Below, in pieces: positions 43,959-51,921 of a DNA stretch of 64,000 bases. Position 1 is the stretch's first letter; the number at the start of each line of letters is the position of its first letter. Where the stretch lies: positions 1 to 64,000 of the forward strand of contig QAMT01000013.1 of assembly GCA_003150755.1 (NCBI GenBank), written 5' to 3'. The stretch is from Phascolarctobacterium sp. GTDB lineage: Bacteria > Bacillota > Negativicutes > Acidaminococcales > Acidaminococcaceae. The position numbers and the translations under genes are program-made. A model generated the notes under the pieces. That model was not told the DNA's origin and did no database searches. It was given only the letters and a program-made list of their open reading frames with translations.

Positions 43959-44507
43959 TTAAATAATTCCTGCAAAAGATTTTAAAGCAGTAAAGTTAAG
44001 CATGTCGCATCTGTTGACAATTACTGCTTCCGGGCTTCTTAAAGTTCCGTCGCCTTCTTTGGCGTGGTTGGCAATAATATGCGCTACCTCGTATGGCAAA
44101 CCGTGTTTTACCGCCAGAGCGCAGCCGGAAAACGGATGGCGCAAATTTTTGCCAAGATTGGATTTTACGGTTTTGCCGTTTTCGTCCTTTTCGTATTCTA
44201 TAAGTTTGCCGACATCATGCAAAATGGCACCGGCAATCAGATAATCACGGTTCAGTTTAAATTTTTCTCCATAAATTTCCCACTCATCTGCGGCCCTTAT
44301 TGACATTCTCGTAACTGCCAGTACATGCGTCCTGTACCCTATTACCGTATCCGGAATAAGCAGCGTAAAAGGAATTTTGTCAAGGTCATCAAGCGTCCAG
44401 CCGCCTATCTGCAGCGCTTCTTCACAGGTTTCCACAACTTTCTTCTGCAAAGCTTCATCGCTGATTAAAGAAATTTCAGGGAAAACATCATACCAGGTTC
44501 CATACAT
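43959..44507 (-). CDS. HD-domain phosphohydrolase-like protein in the citrate lyase operon
   Basis: A 182-residue protein with the HD superfamily metal set: His61, His97-Asp98 in ILHDVGKLIEYE and Asp168, plus His124 (LRHPFSG) and His148 (ANHAKEGDG) that could hold a second metal. Such proteins are usually phosphohydrolases on nucleotides or phosphoesters. The real substrate is unknown. ATG 44507 is used because AGAGGTG lies seven bases upstream. It sits between citF and the transporter, 17 bases after citF, so it is cotranscribed and likely to serve the pathway. Confidence 0.82.
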   Translation of the reverse strand: MYGTWYDVFPEISLISDEALQKKVVETCEEALQIGGWTLDDLDKIPFTLLIPDTVIGYRTHVLAVTRMSIRAADEWEIYGEKFKLNRDYLIAGAILHDVGKLIEYEKDENGKTVKSNLGKNLRHPFSGCALAVKHGLPYEVAHIIANHAKEGDGTLRSPEAVIVNRCDMLNFTALKSFAGII

Positions 44508-44524
44508 ATTAAACACCTCTTTTT

Positions 44525-46054
44525 TTAAATATTATAAATAACATCAATAATTGTCCCGTCGCGGTATTCTACAAGCCCGCAAATATCATCGCCATGCTCT
44601 GCCGGCACAGCTTTTCCTGCCAGTTTTTGCGCTTTGGCGTATAATTCTTCCATGCTGAGCACCGGCAGATTGCTCTTTTTAAGATTTACATACAGTTCTT
44701 CCCTGCGCGGATTAACAGCTATACCGTATTCCGTCGCTACAACATCCACGGTTTCGCCCGGTGTTACAACAGTCTGTACTTTGTCTAAAATCATCGGCAG
44801 CCTGCCGCGCAGAAGCGGCATGGCAACAATGGTAATATCAGCGCCTGCCGCCGCATCAGGATGCCCGCCTGGCGCCCCCATCAATTTACCGTACGAATCA
44901 GTCAAAACATTTACATTAAAGTTTACATCAACCTCTGTTGCGCTCAAAACAGCAACGTCCAGTAAATTTACATACGGGCTGCCGTTAAAGGGATTGGCGT
45001 AATCAGACGCAGATATTTCGTGGTGGTTTCTGTTGGCATAAAGCGAACGGATTGCAGTCTGGTCAAAATCCTGCGGGTCGAAAAATGTTTTGATATAACC
45101 TTTTTCAAGCATATCTACCAAAAATCCGGTTGCCCCGCCGACGCCTGCCGCGGCTTTAATATTTTCCTTTTCCATTTCTTTTTGTAAAAAGCTGGCTGCC
45201 GAAATGGAAATGCCGCCGCTGCCAAACTGAAAGATAATATTATCTTTAAACACGCCGCTGTATTTAATAATATCAGCAACATTCCTGGCTATAACAAGTT
45301 CCGTCGGGCTTTTGCTTACCCTTATAGAACCTGTGCTGATACCGGCAGGATCGCCGATATCGTCAATTTCGGCTACATAATCAACCCTTGTCTGCGGAAT
45401 GCTTACATAATCCAAAGGCGTTTGCGACAAACCGTCGGTAACGGCAATTACATGCTCTGCATATTCAGAATCCGGCATTGCGTACCCCAACGAGCCGCAC
45501 GCTGATTTTCCCTGTACGCCGTTTATATTGCCGTAAATATCGCACGCCGGTGCGGCAATAAAAGCTACGTCTATATGCAGTTCACCGGTTTCGATTGCCC
45601 TGGCCCTGCCGCCGTGCGTCCTGAAAACGGCAGGTTTTTCAAGTTTGCCGCTTTGTATAAATTTACCTATTTTCCCTCTGGCCCCACTTGTATCGACAGC
45701 AGTTATGGTTTTATTTTCAAAGTACGGCAAAAGAGCATCCTGCACCAGGCTTAACGAGCTGGCCGATAAGGTTAAGTTTTTAATGCCTTTATCAGCAATT
45801 ACTTTAATAACCTTCTGCATAACCAAATCGCCGTTACGCAATGCGTGATGAAAAGAAATTGTCATGCCGTCCTTCAGCCCAACTGCATCAATTGCTTGTT
45901 CCAAAGCTATAACTTTATTTTTTCCCGGGCGGTATTGTTTTAAAGGCCTGGCTGCCCTTTTGCCCGTAGGTTCAACGGCAAAAGCACCTTTAAACATCTG
46001 CTTGTTTTCAAAACCGGGTATTTTGTTAATTTTTTCTATCAAAACCTTGTCCAT
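44525..46054 (-). CDS. citF: Citrate lyase alpha subunit family (ACP transferase)
   Basis: A 509-residue CitF-type protein that transfers the acetyl-thioester ACP from acetate to the incoming hydroxy acid. It is collinear with citrate lyase alpha (IPGFENKQMFKGAFAVEPTGKRAARPLKQYRPG start; FQFGSGGISIS; YGIAVNP near the C-terminus). It starts at ATG 46054 behind GGAGGTTT, with the citE stop codon inside that site. Citramalate lyase of clostridia is homologous, so the substrate may be citrate or citramalate. It needs the triphosphoribosyl-dephospho-CoA prosthetic group, whose synthesis genes (citC, citG, citX) are not in the window. Confidence 0.92.
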   Translation of the reverse strand: MDKVLIEKINKIPGFENKQMFKGAFAVEPTGKRAARPLKQYRPGKNKVIALEQAIDAVGLKDGMTISFHHALRNGDLVMQKVIKVIADKGIKNLTLSASSLSLVQDALLPYFENKTITAVDTSGARGKIGKFIQSGKLEKPAVFRTHGGRARAIETGELHIDVAFIAAPACDIYGNINGVQGKSACGSLGYAMPDSEYAEHVIAVTDGLSQTPLDYVSIPQTRVDYVAEIDDIGDPAGISTGSIRVSKSPTELVIARNVADIIKYSGVFKDNIIFQFGSGGISISAASFLQKEMEKENIKAAAGVGGATGFLVDMLEKGYIKTFFDPQDFDQTAIRSLYANRNHHEISASDYANPFNGSPYVNLLDVAVLSATEVDVNFNVNVLTDSYGKLMGAPGGHPDAAAGADITIVAMPLLRGRLPMILDKVQTVVTPGETVDVVATEYGIAVNPRREELYVNLKKSNLPVLSMEELYAKAQKLAGKAVPAEHGDDICGLVEYRDGTIIDVIYNI

Positions 46055-46055
46055 T

Positions 46056-46931
46056 TTAAACCTCCAGCCCGGCAGCCTTGGCAAAGGATAAAACAGCCAT
46101 CGCCCTTGTAACCATAGGCTTGTCTATCATTTTGCCGTTTAAAGAAGTTACGCCGGAACCATTTTTTAAAGCTTCCTCATAGGCGGCAAACACCGCTTTG
46201 GCGTTTTCAATTTCTTTTTCCGAAGGAGTGTAAACCTCATGTACAATGTTAACCTGGCTCGGATGTACTACCGATTTGCCCGAATATCCAAGTTTTTTAC
46301 CTAATTCCGTATCAGCGCGGAACCCTTCTTCGTTTTTGAAATTGCTGTAAACATAATCCATGGCTTTAATACCGGCAGCGTGGGCGTTCAGGGCAATCAG
46401 ATTTCTGGCAAATAAAATTTCTTCTGCATTCTCGCTTCTCTGCATTCCCATTTCAGTCCTGAAATCTTCTGCGCCCAGCCCTATTGCAAGCATTCTCGGC
46501 GATGCCGATGCAATTTTGTAAGAATTTATTACACCAAGTGCATTTTCGATGCTCGCAACTATTTTAACGCTGCCTTCCGGTATGCCTTCGGCTTTTTCTA
46601 TCTCGCCAATCATTTTATCAAGCTTTAAAATATCGTCGGCAGATTCGGCTTTCGGCAAACGTAAAAAATCCGGTTTCAGCGGCACCATGCAGTTTACATC
46701 GTCTTTAAAATACGGTGTATCAAACTGGTTTATCCTGATGCCAATCCTGCAATCAGGGCGGTTATACTGCAAAGCATATTTTACCAAAATCCTGGCGCTG
46801 TCTTTTTCCGAAACAGATACGGAATCTTCCAAATCATAAATAATGCAGTCTGCACCGTAAACTTCTGCGCCAATAATCTTTTTAGGATTATTACCCGGAA
46901 CAAAAAGCATTGTCCTGTACAATGAATTCAT
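46056..46931 (-). CDS. citE: Citrate lyase beta subunit family (citryl-ACP/CoA lyase)
   Basis: A 291-residue TIM-barrel CitE protein cleaving the hydroxyacyl-ACP to acetyl-ACP and an oxo acid. It has LFVPGNNPKKI, the Mg-binding Asp/Glu in YDLEDSVSVSEKDSAR, GIRINQFDT and ASIENALGVINS. CitE relatives include citramalyl-CoA and malyl-CoA lyases, but the citD and citF neighbours favour the three-subunit lyase. GGAGGCG precedes the ATG; two bases separate it from citD. Confidence 0.93.
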   Translation of the reverse strand: MNSLYRTMLFVPGNNPKKIIGAEVYGADCIIYDLEDSVSVSEKDSARILVKYALQYNRPDCRIGIRINQFDTPYFKDDVNCMVPLKPDFLRLPKAESADDILKLDKMIGEIEKAEGIPEGSVKIVASIENALGVINSYKIASASPRMLAIGLGAEDFRTEMGMQRSENAEEILFARNLIALNAHAAGIKAMDYVYSNFKNEEGFRADTELGKKLGYSGKSVVHPSQVNIVHEVYTPSEKEIENAKAVFAAYEEALKNGSGVTSLNGKMIDKPMVTRAMAVLSFAKAAGLEV

Positions 46932-46933
46932 TT

Positions 46934-47215
46934 CTACGCCTCCTTTAATGCCAAATTGCGCCTTACCGCAGTTTCGGTCCTTGCCCTTATGACAAAATCA
47001 AGCGCGCCGAAATCTTCAACAAGTACATTGGCATTTTCTATTTTAAAAGCGTGCAGAATTTCCAATACGCTTTCTTTAATGCTTTCTCCGTACTTTTTAA
47101 GTACCTTGCTTACAATTTCAATCTGAATGCCGTCTTTCTTAGTAATCTCAATAGTTACAATAGCATCCCCTTTTGAATTTGTGCCGCAGGCTGATTCGCT
47201 TCCATGAAAGACCAT
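46934..47215 (-). CDS. citD: Citrate lyase gamma subunit family (acyl carrier protein)
   Basis: A 93-residue acyl carrier protein. Ser14 (in ACGTNSKGD) aligns with the serine that carries the 2'-(5''-phosphoribosyl)-3'-dephospho-CoA prosthetic group in CitD. The flanking sequence is ACGTNSKGDAIVTIE, compared with the usual AGTLESSD type. The first codons (MVFHGSESACG) are also unusual. GGAGGTGTC precedes the ATG. It is the first gene of citD-citE-citF-HD-transporter. Confidence 0.88.
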   Translation of the reverse strand: MVFHGSESACGTNSKGDAIVTIEITKKDGIQIEIVSKVLKKYGESIKESVLEILHAFKIENANVLVEDFGALDFVIRARTETAVRRNLALKEA

Positions 47216-47263
47216 AATGACACCTCCATATATTTTTGATTATATTTTTATTTTAATTTGAAT

Positions 47264-47279
47264 TTTCAGATAAGTGAAA
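47264..47279. promoter_or_regulatory. Inverted repeat upstream of citD (candidate LysR-type operator)
   Basis: TTTCA-N6-TGAAA lies 49-64 bases upstream of the citD start in an AT-rich region (47216-47331) between citD and the LysR gene. The spacing is like a LysR-type binding site. The role is inference. Confidence 0.4.
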
Positions 47280-47331
47280 TAGTTAATTTTAATTATTATC
47301 ATCAGGCAATTTTATTAAAAATTTCATATAA

Positions 47332-48216
47332 TCAACAATTACGCTGAAAACTGTCAAAATCAAATTCCGTTAAAAATTCTTTAAAAACTTTCGGCAGCGC
47401 CAAATCAAGAGTCTCTTTTTTATAAATCAGCCACGTGCGGCGTTCCACTATTTTGCCATCTTTATGTACCAGCGGAATTGAATATAACTGAGGATATTCC
47501 TTAATCAGAATGGACGGCAGTATGCCGTAACCCAGGCCGTTAACAACCATTTCCTTGCACATATCAAGATTGCTTACCCGCGTGCCTATTATCGGCGCAT
47601 CGTGATAGGTTTCTTTCCACCAGTCATCCAGCAGGTTTTTATAATATTTATCGGTGTCATAATCTACACGCACCATTCCCGGCAAATCCACAAGCTTAAA
47701 AGGTTTTGCCGATACTGCGCAGACATGGTTCCTTGATAATAAAATGCGTTCGTCATCCGGCCAGTCATTATCATTGCGTATAAATCCAAAATGTATTTCC
47801 AGCGAATTTACCAACACTTCAACATCGCTGCTGCGCGCAACGCGGACGTCAAATTTAACTTTCGGATATAATTTTTTAAACTCACCAAGCAGTTTGGGAA
47901 AATAATATTTTATGATAATAGCCGGTGCTGCAATCCGTAATATACCGGCTATATCCTTTTGCATATCGTCAACTTTTTCACGGAAAATGCGGATTTCTTT
48001 CAAAATTTTATCGGCAAACCTGGCGGAAAATTCTCCTGTTTCGGTAAAAGTAATGCCTTTATTTCCCCTGTAAAGCAATTTCGTTCCTAAATCTTCTTCA
48101 ATATGTTTAATCCTGGCCGTAAGAGTAGGCTGGGAAAGATATAATTTTTTAGCCGCTTTGGTAATATTCTTTTGTTCGTAAAGTACCTTTAATATCAGCC
48201 AGTCCCTCTCTTCCAT
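47332..48216 (-). CDS. LysR-family regulator of the citrate-lyase-type operon
   Basis: A 294-residue LysR-type regulator: winged helix in residues 1-60 (MEERDWLILKVLYEQKNITK, LSQPTLTARIKHIEEDLG), then a ligand-binding domain. It is a close paralogue of the regulator at 51922-52821: both share ERDW, KNITK, LTARIK, NKG-FT at the N-terminus and DLPGM, VSNLD, KEM, GLGYGILP in the effector domain, so they may sense related acids. The ATG at 48216 follows GGGGGTG. It lies directly upstream of citD on the same strand. Confidence 0.88.
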   Translation of the reverse strand: MEERDWLILKVLYEQKNITKAAKKLYLSQPTLTARIKHIEEDLGTKLLYRGNKGITFTETGEFSARFADKILKEIRIFREKVDDMQKDIAGILRIAAPAIIIKYYFPKLLGEFKKLYPKVKFDVRVARSSDVEVLVNSLEIHFGFIRNDNDWPDDERILLSRNHVCAVSAKPFKLVDLPGMVRVDYDTDKYYKNLLDDWWKETYHDAPIIGTRVSNLDMCKEMVVNGLGYGILPSILIKEYPQLYSIPLVHKDGKIVERRTWLIYKKETLDLALPKVFKEFLTEFDFDSFQRNC

Positions 48217-48270
48217 TAATTTCACCCCCTGCGCTGCGTTTAAATACTTTACTTTTATTTTTAAATATAA

Positions 48271-48307
48271 AATAGGTAGCTTCTATAATATACAGAAATT
48301 ACCTATT
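48271..48307. repeat. Long interrupted palindrome upstream of the LysR gene
   Basis: AATAGGTA (48271-48278) is matched by TACCTATT (48300-48307), and inner TTCT (48281-48284) by AGAA (48294-48297), symmetric about base 48289, with two mismatched bases per arm. It lies 55-91 bases ahead of the LysR start and 56 bases after the CoA-transferase gene. It could be a regulator operator or a weak transcription terminator; symmetry and AT-rich flanks favour the operator. Confidence 0.6.
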
Positions 48308-48362
48308 CTTTTTAATTCAATATTATTTTATTAAAATCATCATCAATAAATTTTTTTGAAAT

Positions 48363-49553
48363 TTATATAATTTTTCTGCTTTTTAAATCTTCTATTTCTT
48401 TATCGTTTAAGCCAAGCAGGTTTTTATAAATTTCTTCGTTGTAAGAACCGAGTTTAGGCCCGGGCCATTTTACTTCACCCGGAGTTTCGCTGAGCACAGG
48501 GCAGATACCAGGCATTTTGATTGTGCCGAATTCTTCGCAGGGTACTTCCAGAATATCGTGGCGCGCCGCATACTGCGGGTCTTCAAAAATATCTTTCATG
48601 CTCATAACCTTGCATACAGGTACGCCGAATTTGTCGCATCTTGCTTTTAATTCATCCCAGGTTTTGCTTTTAATCCAGTCTGTTACCGCATTCATGATAG
48701 GGTCAGGGTCAGCCAGGCGCTGCGACGCTTTTTCATATTTCGGCAGCCAGTCTGGCCGCTCCATGGTGTCACATAAATGCCAGAATACCGGGTTTGTGCT
48801 GCAAACCAAAATTACCCACTGGTTATCCTTTGTTTTAAAAATGCCAATCGGGCAGGAGGCACCGGTTGAAATCGGCGCACGTTCTTTGTTGATGCCTAAA
48901 ACGTCAAGCTGGGCTACAAAGCTTTCTTCCATACGGAACAACCCTTCGTAAAGGCTTACGTCAACTTCCTGAGCCTTGCCTTTTAAATAATCACGGTAGT
49001 ATAGCGACATCATTGTCCCGATAACCGCATATAACCCCGCAACATAATCTGCCAGCGGCATAGGCATGCTTACAGGCGGCCTGTCGGGATAACCCATCAG
49101 GTAGGTCAATCCGGAAAAAGCCTGCAACGGCTGCCCAAGCCCCGCCAGATGAGCATAAGGGCCTGTCTGTCCATACCCGGTTACATGCGTTACTATAATA
49201 TCAGGGTTTGCTTTACGCATTACGTCTACCCCAATACCCCATTTATCCAAAGTGCCTGTTTTAAAATTTTCAATAACAACGTCACTCTTTTTTACTAATT
49301 CCAAAAATAGTTTTTTGCCTTCTTCATAATGAAAATCAAGCGTAATGCTTTTTTTGTTGCGCCCCATAGAAGGCCAGCGGATGCTTACGCCGTCTTTTAA
49401 CGGCCCCATGCCGCGGAACGAATCCCCGCGCCCCGGCATTTCTACTTTAATTACCTCTGCGCCAAAATCTGCCATAAGGCCAGCTGCCCACGGAGCTGCA
49501 ATAACTGTCGCTATATCAAGAACACGTACTCCCTCTAATGCTTGTCTGCCCAT
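48363..49553 (-). CDS. CaiB/BaiF (family III) CoA-transferase
   Basis: A 396-residue CoA-transferase. The family III catalytic aspartate is Asp169 in PLADYVAGL, and the N-terminal nucleotide/CoA-binding fold VLDIATVIAAPWAAGLMADFG is intact. GGAGG precedes the ATG. Family members activate carnitine, formate, citramalate or itaconate. Here it follows an HMG-CoA lyase-family gene by 17 bases, suggesting that it makes the CoA ester cleaved by that lyase, for example from succinyl-CoA plus citramalate. The acid itself is inference. Confidence 0.9.
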   Translation of the reverse strand: MGRQALEGVRVLDIATVIAAPWAAGLMADFGAEVIKVEMPGRGDSFRGMGPLKDGVSIRWPSMGRNKKSITLDFHYEEGKKLFLELVKKSDVVIENFKTGTLDKWGIGVDVMRKANPDIIVTHVTGYGQTGPYAHLAGLGQPLQAFSGLTYLMGYPDRPPVSMPMPLADYVAGLYAVIGTMMSLYYRDYLKGKAQEVDVSLYEGLFRMEESFVAQLDVLGINKERAPISTGASCPIGIFKTKDNQWVILVCSTNPVFWHLCDTMERPDWLPKYEKASQRLADPDPIMNAVTDWIKSKTWDELKARCDKFGVPVCKVMSMKDIFEDPQYAARHDILEVPCEEFGTIKMPGICPVLSETPGEVKWPGPKLGSYNEEIYKNLLGLNDKEIEDLKSRKII

Positions 49554-49570
49554 TTTTATACCTCCAATTT

Positions 49571-50527
49571 TTATTTTTGCGTATTGTTTTTAGCCTGTCC
49601 TTTCGGCAGTTCTCTAATTAAATCGCTTGCTTTGCCCGCACGCAGCAAATAACTGTCAGTTTTATGCCCGACAATATCAACAACTTTTGCTGCAACGGCC
49701 ATCATTTTATCAAGGTCAATGCCTGTTTCAACACCGCACTCAAGGCACATATGCAGCAAATCTTCCGTACTTACGTTTCCGGCAGCGCCGGGAACAAACG
49801 GACAGCCGCCCACTCCGGCAAAACTTGAATCAAACCTGTCGAACCCTGCCTGCATGCCTGCGATGATATTTGCCAGCCCTAAACCCCTGGTGTTATGAAA
49901 ATGCAGCCACCAGGTTACCTCCGGATATGTTTTGCGCATTTCGCAGCACATGGCATAAACCTGCGTAGGATATGCCATACCGGACGCATCAGAAAGGCTG
50001 ATTTCATTTACGCCTACTTTAAGGTATGCTTCCACTATGTTTTTAACATTATCAATAGAAATTTCTTTATCCCACGGCGAACCAAATGCCATGGAAATAG
50101 AACCGGAAATACCAAGCCCATCTTCTTTGGCTTTATCTACGCAGGCTGCAAAACGCTCGACGCTTACAGACGGCGTGCAATTCAAATTAGCAAGATTGTG
50201 CGCCACGCTTGCCGACACATTGAGTTTTACTTTCTGGCAGCCGCAGGCAGCAGCGCGTTCCACACCCTTTAAATTGGCAATAAGCGCCCTGTATTCAACC
50301 CCGGCTTTTTTAGTTATGCCTTTAAATACTTCATCGGTATCAGCCATTTGCGGTACAGCCTTAGGGCTGACAAAACTGCCTACTTCAATTACAGGAAACC
50401 CTGCTTCACTTACTGTGTTTATCAATTCAATTTTTTGCTGCGTTGTAGGATACTGCTTTTCATTTTGGATGCCATCGCGCGGCCCGACCTCGCAGAGGCA
50501 TACTTTTTTAACAAGTTCAAAGCCCAT
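49571..50527 (-). CDS. HMG-CoA lyase family protein (possible citramalyl-CoA or HMG-CoA lyase)
   Basis: A 318-residue TIM-barrel lyase. All active-site positions of human HMG-CoA lyase are present at a constant offset of 24: Arg17 and Asp18 (GPRDG), Glu48, Asp180, His209 and His211 (LHFHNTRG), Cys242 (GGCPF) and Asn251. It should therefore cleave a 3-hydroxy-3-carboxyacyl-CoA to acetyl-CoA plus an oxo acid. HMG-CoA lyase and R-citramalyl-CoA lyase share this fold; the neighbouring CoA-transferase and carboxylate transporter make citramalyl-CoA plausible. Substrate cannot be decided from sequence. Confidence 0.88.
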   Translation of the reverse strand: MGFELVKKVCLCEVGPRDGIQNEKQYPTTQQKIELINTVSEAGFPVIEVGSFVSPKAVPQMADTDEVFKGITKKAGVEYRALIANLKGVERAAACGCQKVKLNVSASVAHNLANLNCTPSVSVERFAACVDKAKEDGLGISGSISMAFGSPWDKEISIDNVKNIVEAYLKVGVNEISLSDASGMAYPTQVYAMCCEMRKTYPEVTWWLHFHNTRGLGLANIIAGMQAGFDRFDSSFAGVGGCPFVPGAAGNVSTEDLLHMCLECGVETGIDLDKMMAVAAKVVDIVGHKTDSYLLRAGKASDLIRELPKGQAKNNTQK

Positions 50528-50581
50528 TTTTATCGCTCCGTTCTTATAATATTTACACTCTGTTCAGATAATTTTGCTTTA

Positions 50582-51715
50582 TTAAAACGCCAGCGACCTG
50601 TAAACAATCTCGCCTTTGCAAATGGTTAAAAGCGGAACCATTGCCTGCCGGCCGGTTCTTGTGCGTTTTTGCGTATCGCTGAACTCGATTTCTTTGTCAA
50701 TAATATCAAATACTGCAACATTGGCTTCTGCCCCGGTGCTTAAGGTTCCAAGCCCTTTTTCATTATGCATCAGCGAAGCCGGCGTAACCGTAACGGCCTT
50801 GATAATTTCTTGCAAAGGCATGCCCAGCATCAGATATTTGGACATAACATAAGGAAGGCTGAAAACAGGGTCTTTATACAGAGTTTTACAGCTTAAATCA
50901 GTAGAAATAACATCCGGATAAAAACCGTCTTTAATGGCTGCATCTGCCGTTGCAAAACTCCAGTGGTTGCTTCCGTTGGCTGCATCCATAATTACTCCGC
51001 GCTGCTGTGCTGCTTTAATTTGCGGCAGTACATGTCCGTCCTCTCCGATAATGGTACTGCCTGTGCCATGATAGCAGTGAACAAGAATATCGCCTTTGCC
51101 TAAAGTTTCAGCAAGTTTTGCCATTCCGCCGACGGGGTCTGTGGAATGCACGCACAATCTTACATTTAATTTTCTGGCAAGTGCTGCTGCTTTTTCAACA
51201 ACATCAAAGCCCAGTTCACCAAAAATAGATTTACTGATGCGGATTTTAAGGCCCAGTAAAAATTCCGGATACTTTTCTAAAAAACTTTTTATCTTGGCTT
51301 CATCCCAATATTTAGGATTGAAATCTTCGTGATATTTCATTGTAATGAGTCCAGCCGGGCATAAGTTAATATATGCCTGTATATTCATTTTTGAACGGTA
51401 AATAAAATCTTCAATAAAAGTTTCCAAAGCACCAACACCGGCGCTTCCAGCGTCAACAACTGAAGTTACTCCCTGATTGAGCATACTGGTATCAGCATCT
51501 ATGCCAAGTTCAGTGCCTTTTGGGAATATATGGGCGTGATAATCAATCAACCCCGGAAAAACATATTTTCCGGCAGCGTCAAAAACAATATCGGGCTTAG
51601 CCCCGCAATCAGGGTCAACAATATGCCCGTTGCTGACCATAATTGCCTTTACACCATCAACACCGTTAGCCGGGTCAATAACATGCCCGTTTTTTACCAG
51701 AATATTTAACTGCAT
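50582..51715 (-). CDS. Amidohydrolase/deacetylase-family metallohydrolase (COG3964 type)
   Basis: A 377-residue amidohydrolase. Metal ligands are visible: His60 and His62 (DYHAHI), a candidate carboxylated Lys157 (GLKIRIS), His190 (VHSTDP), His213 or His216 (VHCYHG) and Asp273 (STDLS). The family, often mis-annotated as dihydroorotase, includes characterised deacetylases of acetylated R-mandelate and N-acetyl-D-amino acids. It is the first gene of the lyase/CoA-transferase operon, so it may unmask a substrate (for instance an ester or amide of the hydroxy acid). That role is inference. Confidence 0.8.
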   Translation of the reverse strand: MQLNILVKNGHVIDPANGVDGVKAIMVSNGHIVDPDCGAKPDIVFDAAGKYVFPGLIDYHAHIFPKGTELGIDADTSMLNQGVTSVVDAGSAGVGALETFIEDFIYRSKMNIQAYINLCPAGLITMKYHEDFNPKYWDEAKIKSFLEKYPEFLLGLKIRISKSIFGELGFDVVEKAAALARKLNVRLCVHSTDPVGGMAKLAETLGKGDILVHCYHGTGSTIIGEDGHVLPQIKAAQQRGVIMDAANGSNHWSFATADAAIKDGFYPDVISTDLSCKTLYKDPVFSLPYVMSKYLMLGMPLQEIIKAVTVTPASLMHNEKGLGTLSTGAEANVAVFDIIDKEIEFSDTQKRTRTGRQAMVPLLTICKGEIVYRSLAF

Positions 51716-51750
51716 AAACTCACCTTCTTCTAATATTTTTTTACATTTTC

Positions 51751-51756
51751 ATTATA
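51751..51756 (-). promoter_or_regulatory. -10 element upstream of the amidohydrolase operon
   Basis: TATATAATG on the minus strand contains a perfect TATAAT about 36 bases before the start codon. The region up to 51921 is divergent with the plus-strand LysR and very AT-rich. It also holds TTTCTATAAATTTAACAG near 51831-51848, which resembles the inner core of the 48271-48307 palindrome. Confidence 0.45.
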
Positions 51757-51874
51757 TATTTCGAAAAATCAAAAATAAAATATCAAAATTTTATGCCTGT
51801 TATCATTTTTTACTATATTATTTTTGTTGGTTTCTATAAATTTAACAGTGCTTTATCAACTTATACTATTAACA

Positions 51875-51883
51875 TGTTATAAT
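51875..51883 (+). promoter_or_regulatory. Extended -10 promoter of the plus-strand LysR gene
   Basis: TGTTATAAT, a TGn-extended TATAAT at 51878-51883, lies about 40 bases ahead of the ATG. The upstream TTATCA is only a weak -35. Confidence 0.5.
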
Positions 51884-51921
51884 GAATTTATAACTGCCAG
51901 TTACACACAGAAGGTGAAAAC

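Noticed and set aside
46056..46931. CitE-like protein as a stand-alone citramalyl-CoA or malyl-CoA lyase
   Set aside because: The immediate citD and citF neighbours with two- to nine-base gaps favour the three-subunit ACP-dependent lyase.
50582..51715. Reading the amidohydrolase as dihydroorotase of pyrimidine synthesis
   Set aside because: No pyrimidine genes are nearby, and the sequence reads like the COG3964 deacetylase group rather than PyrC.
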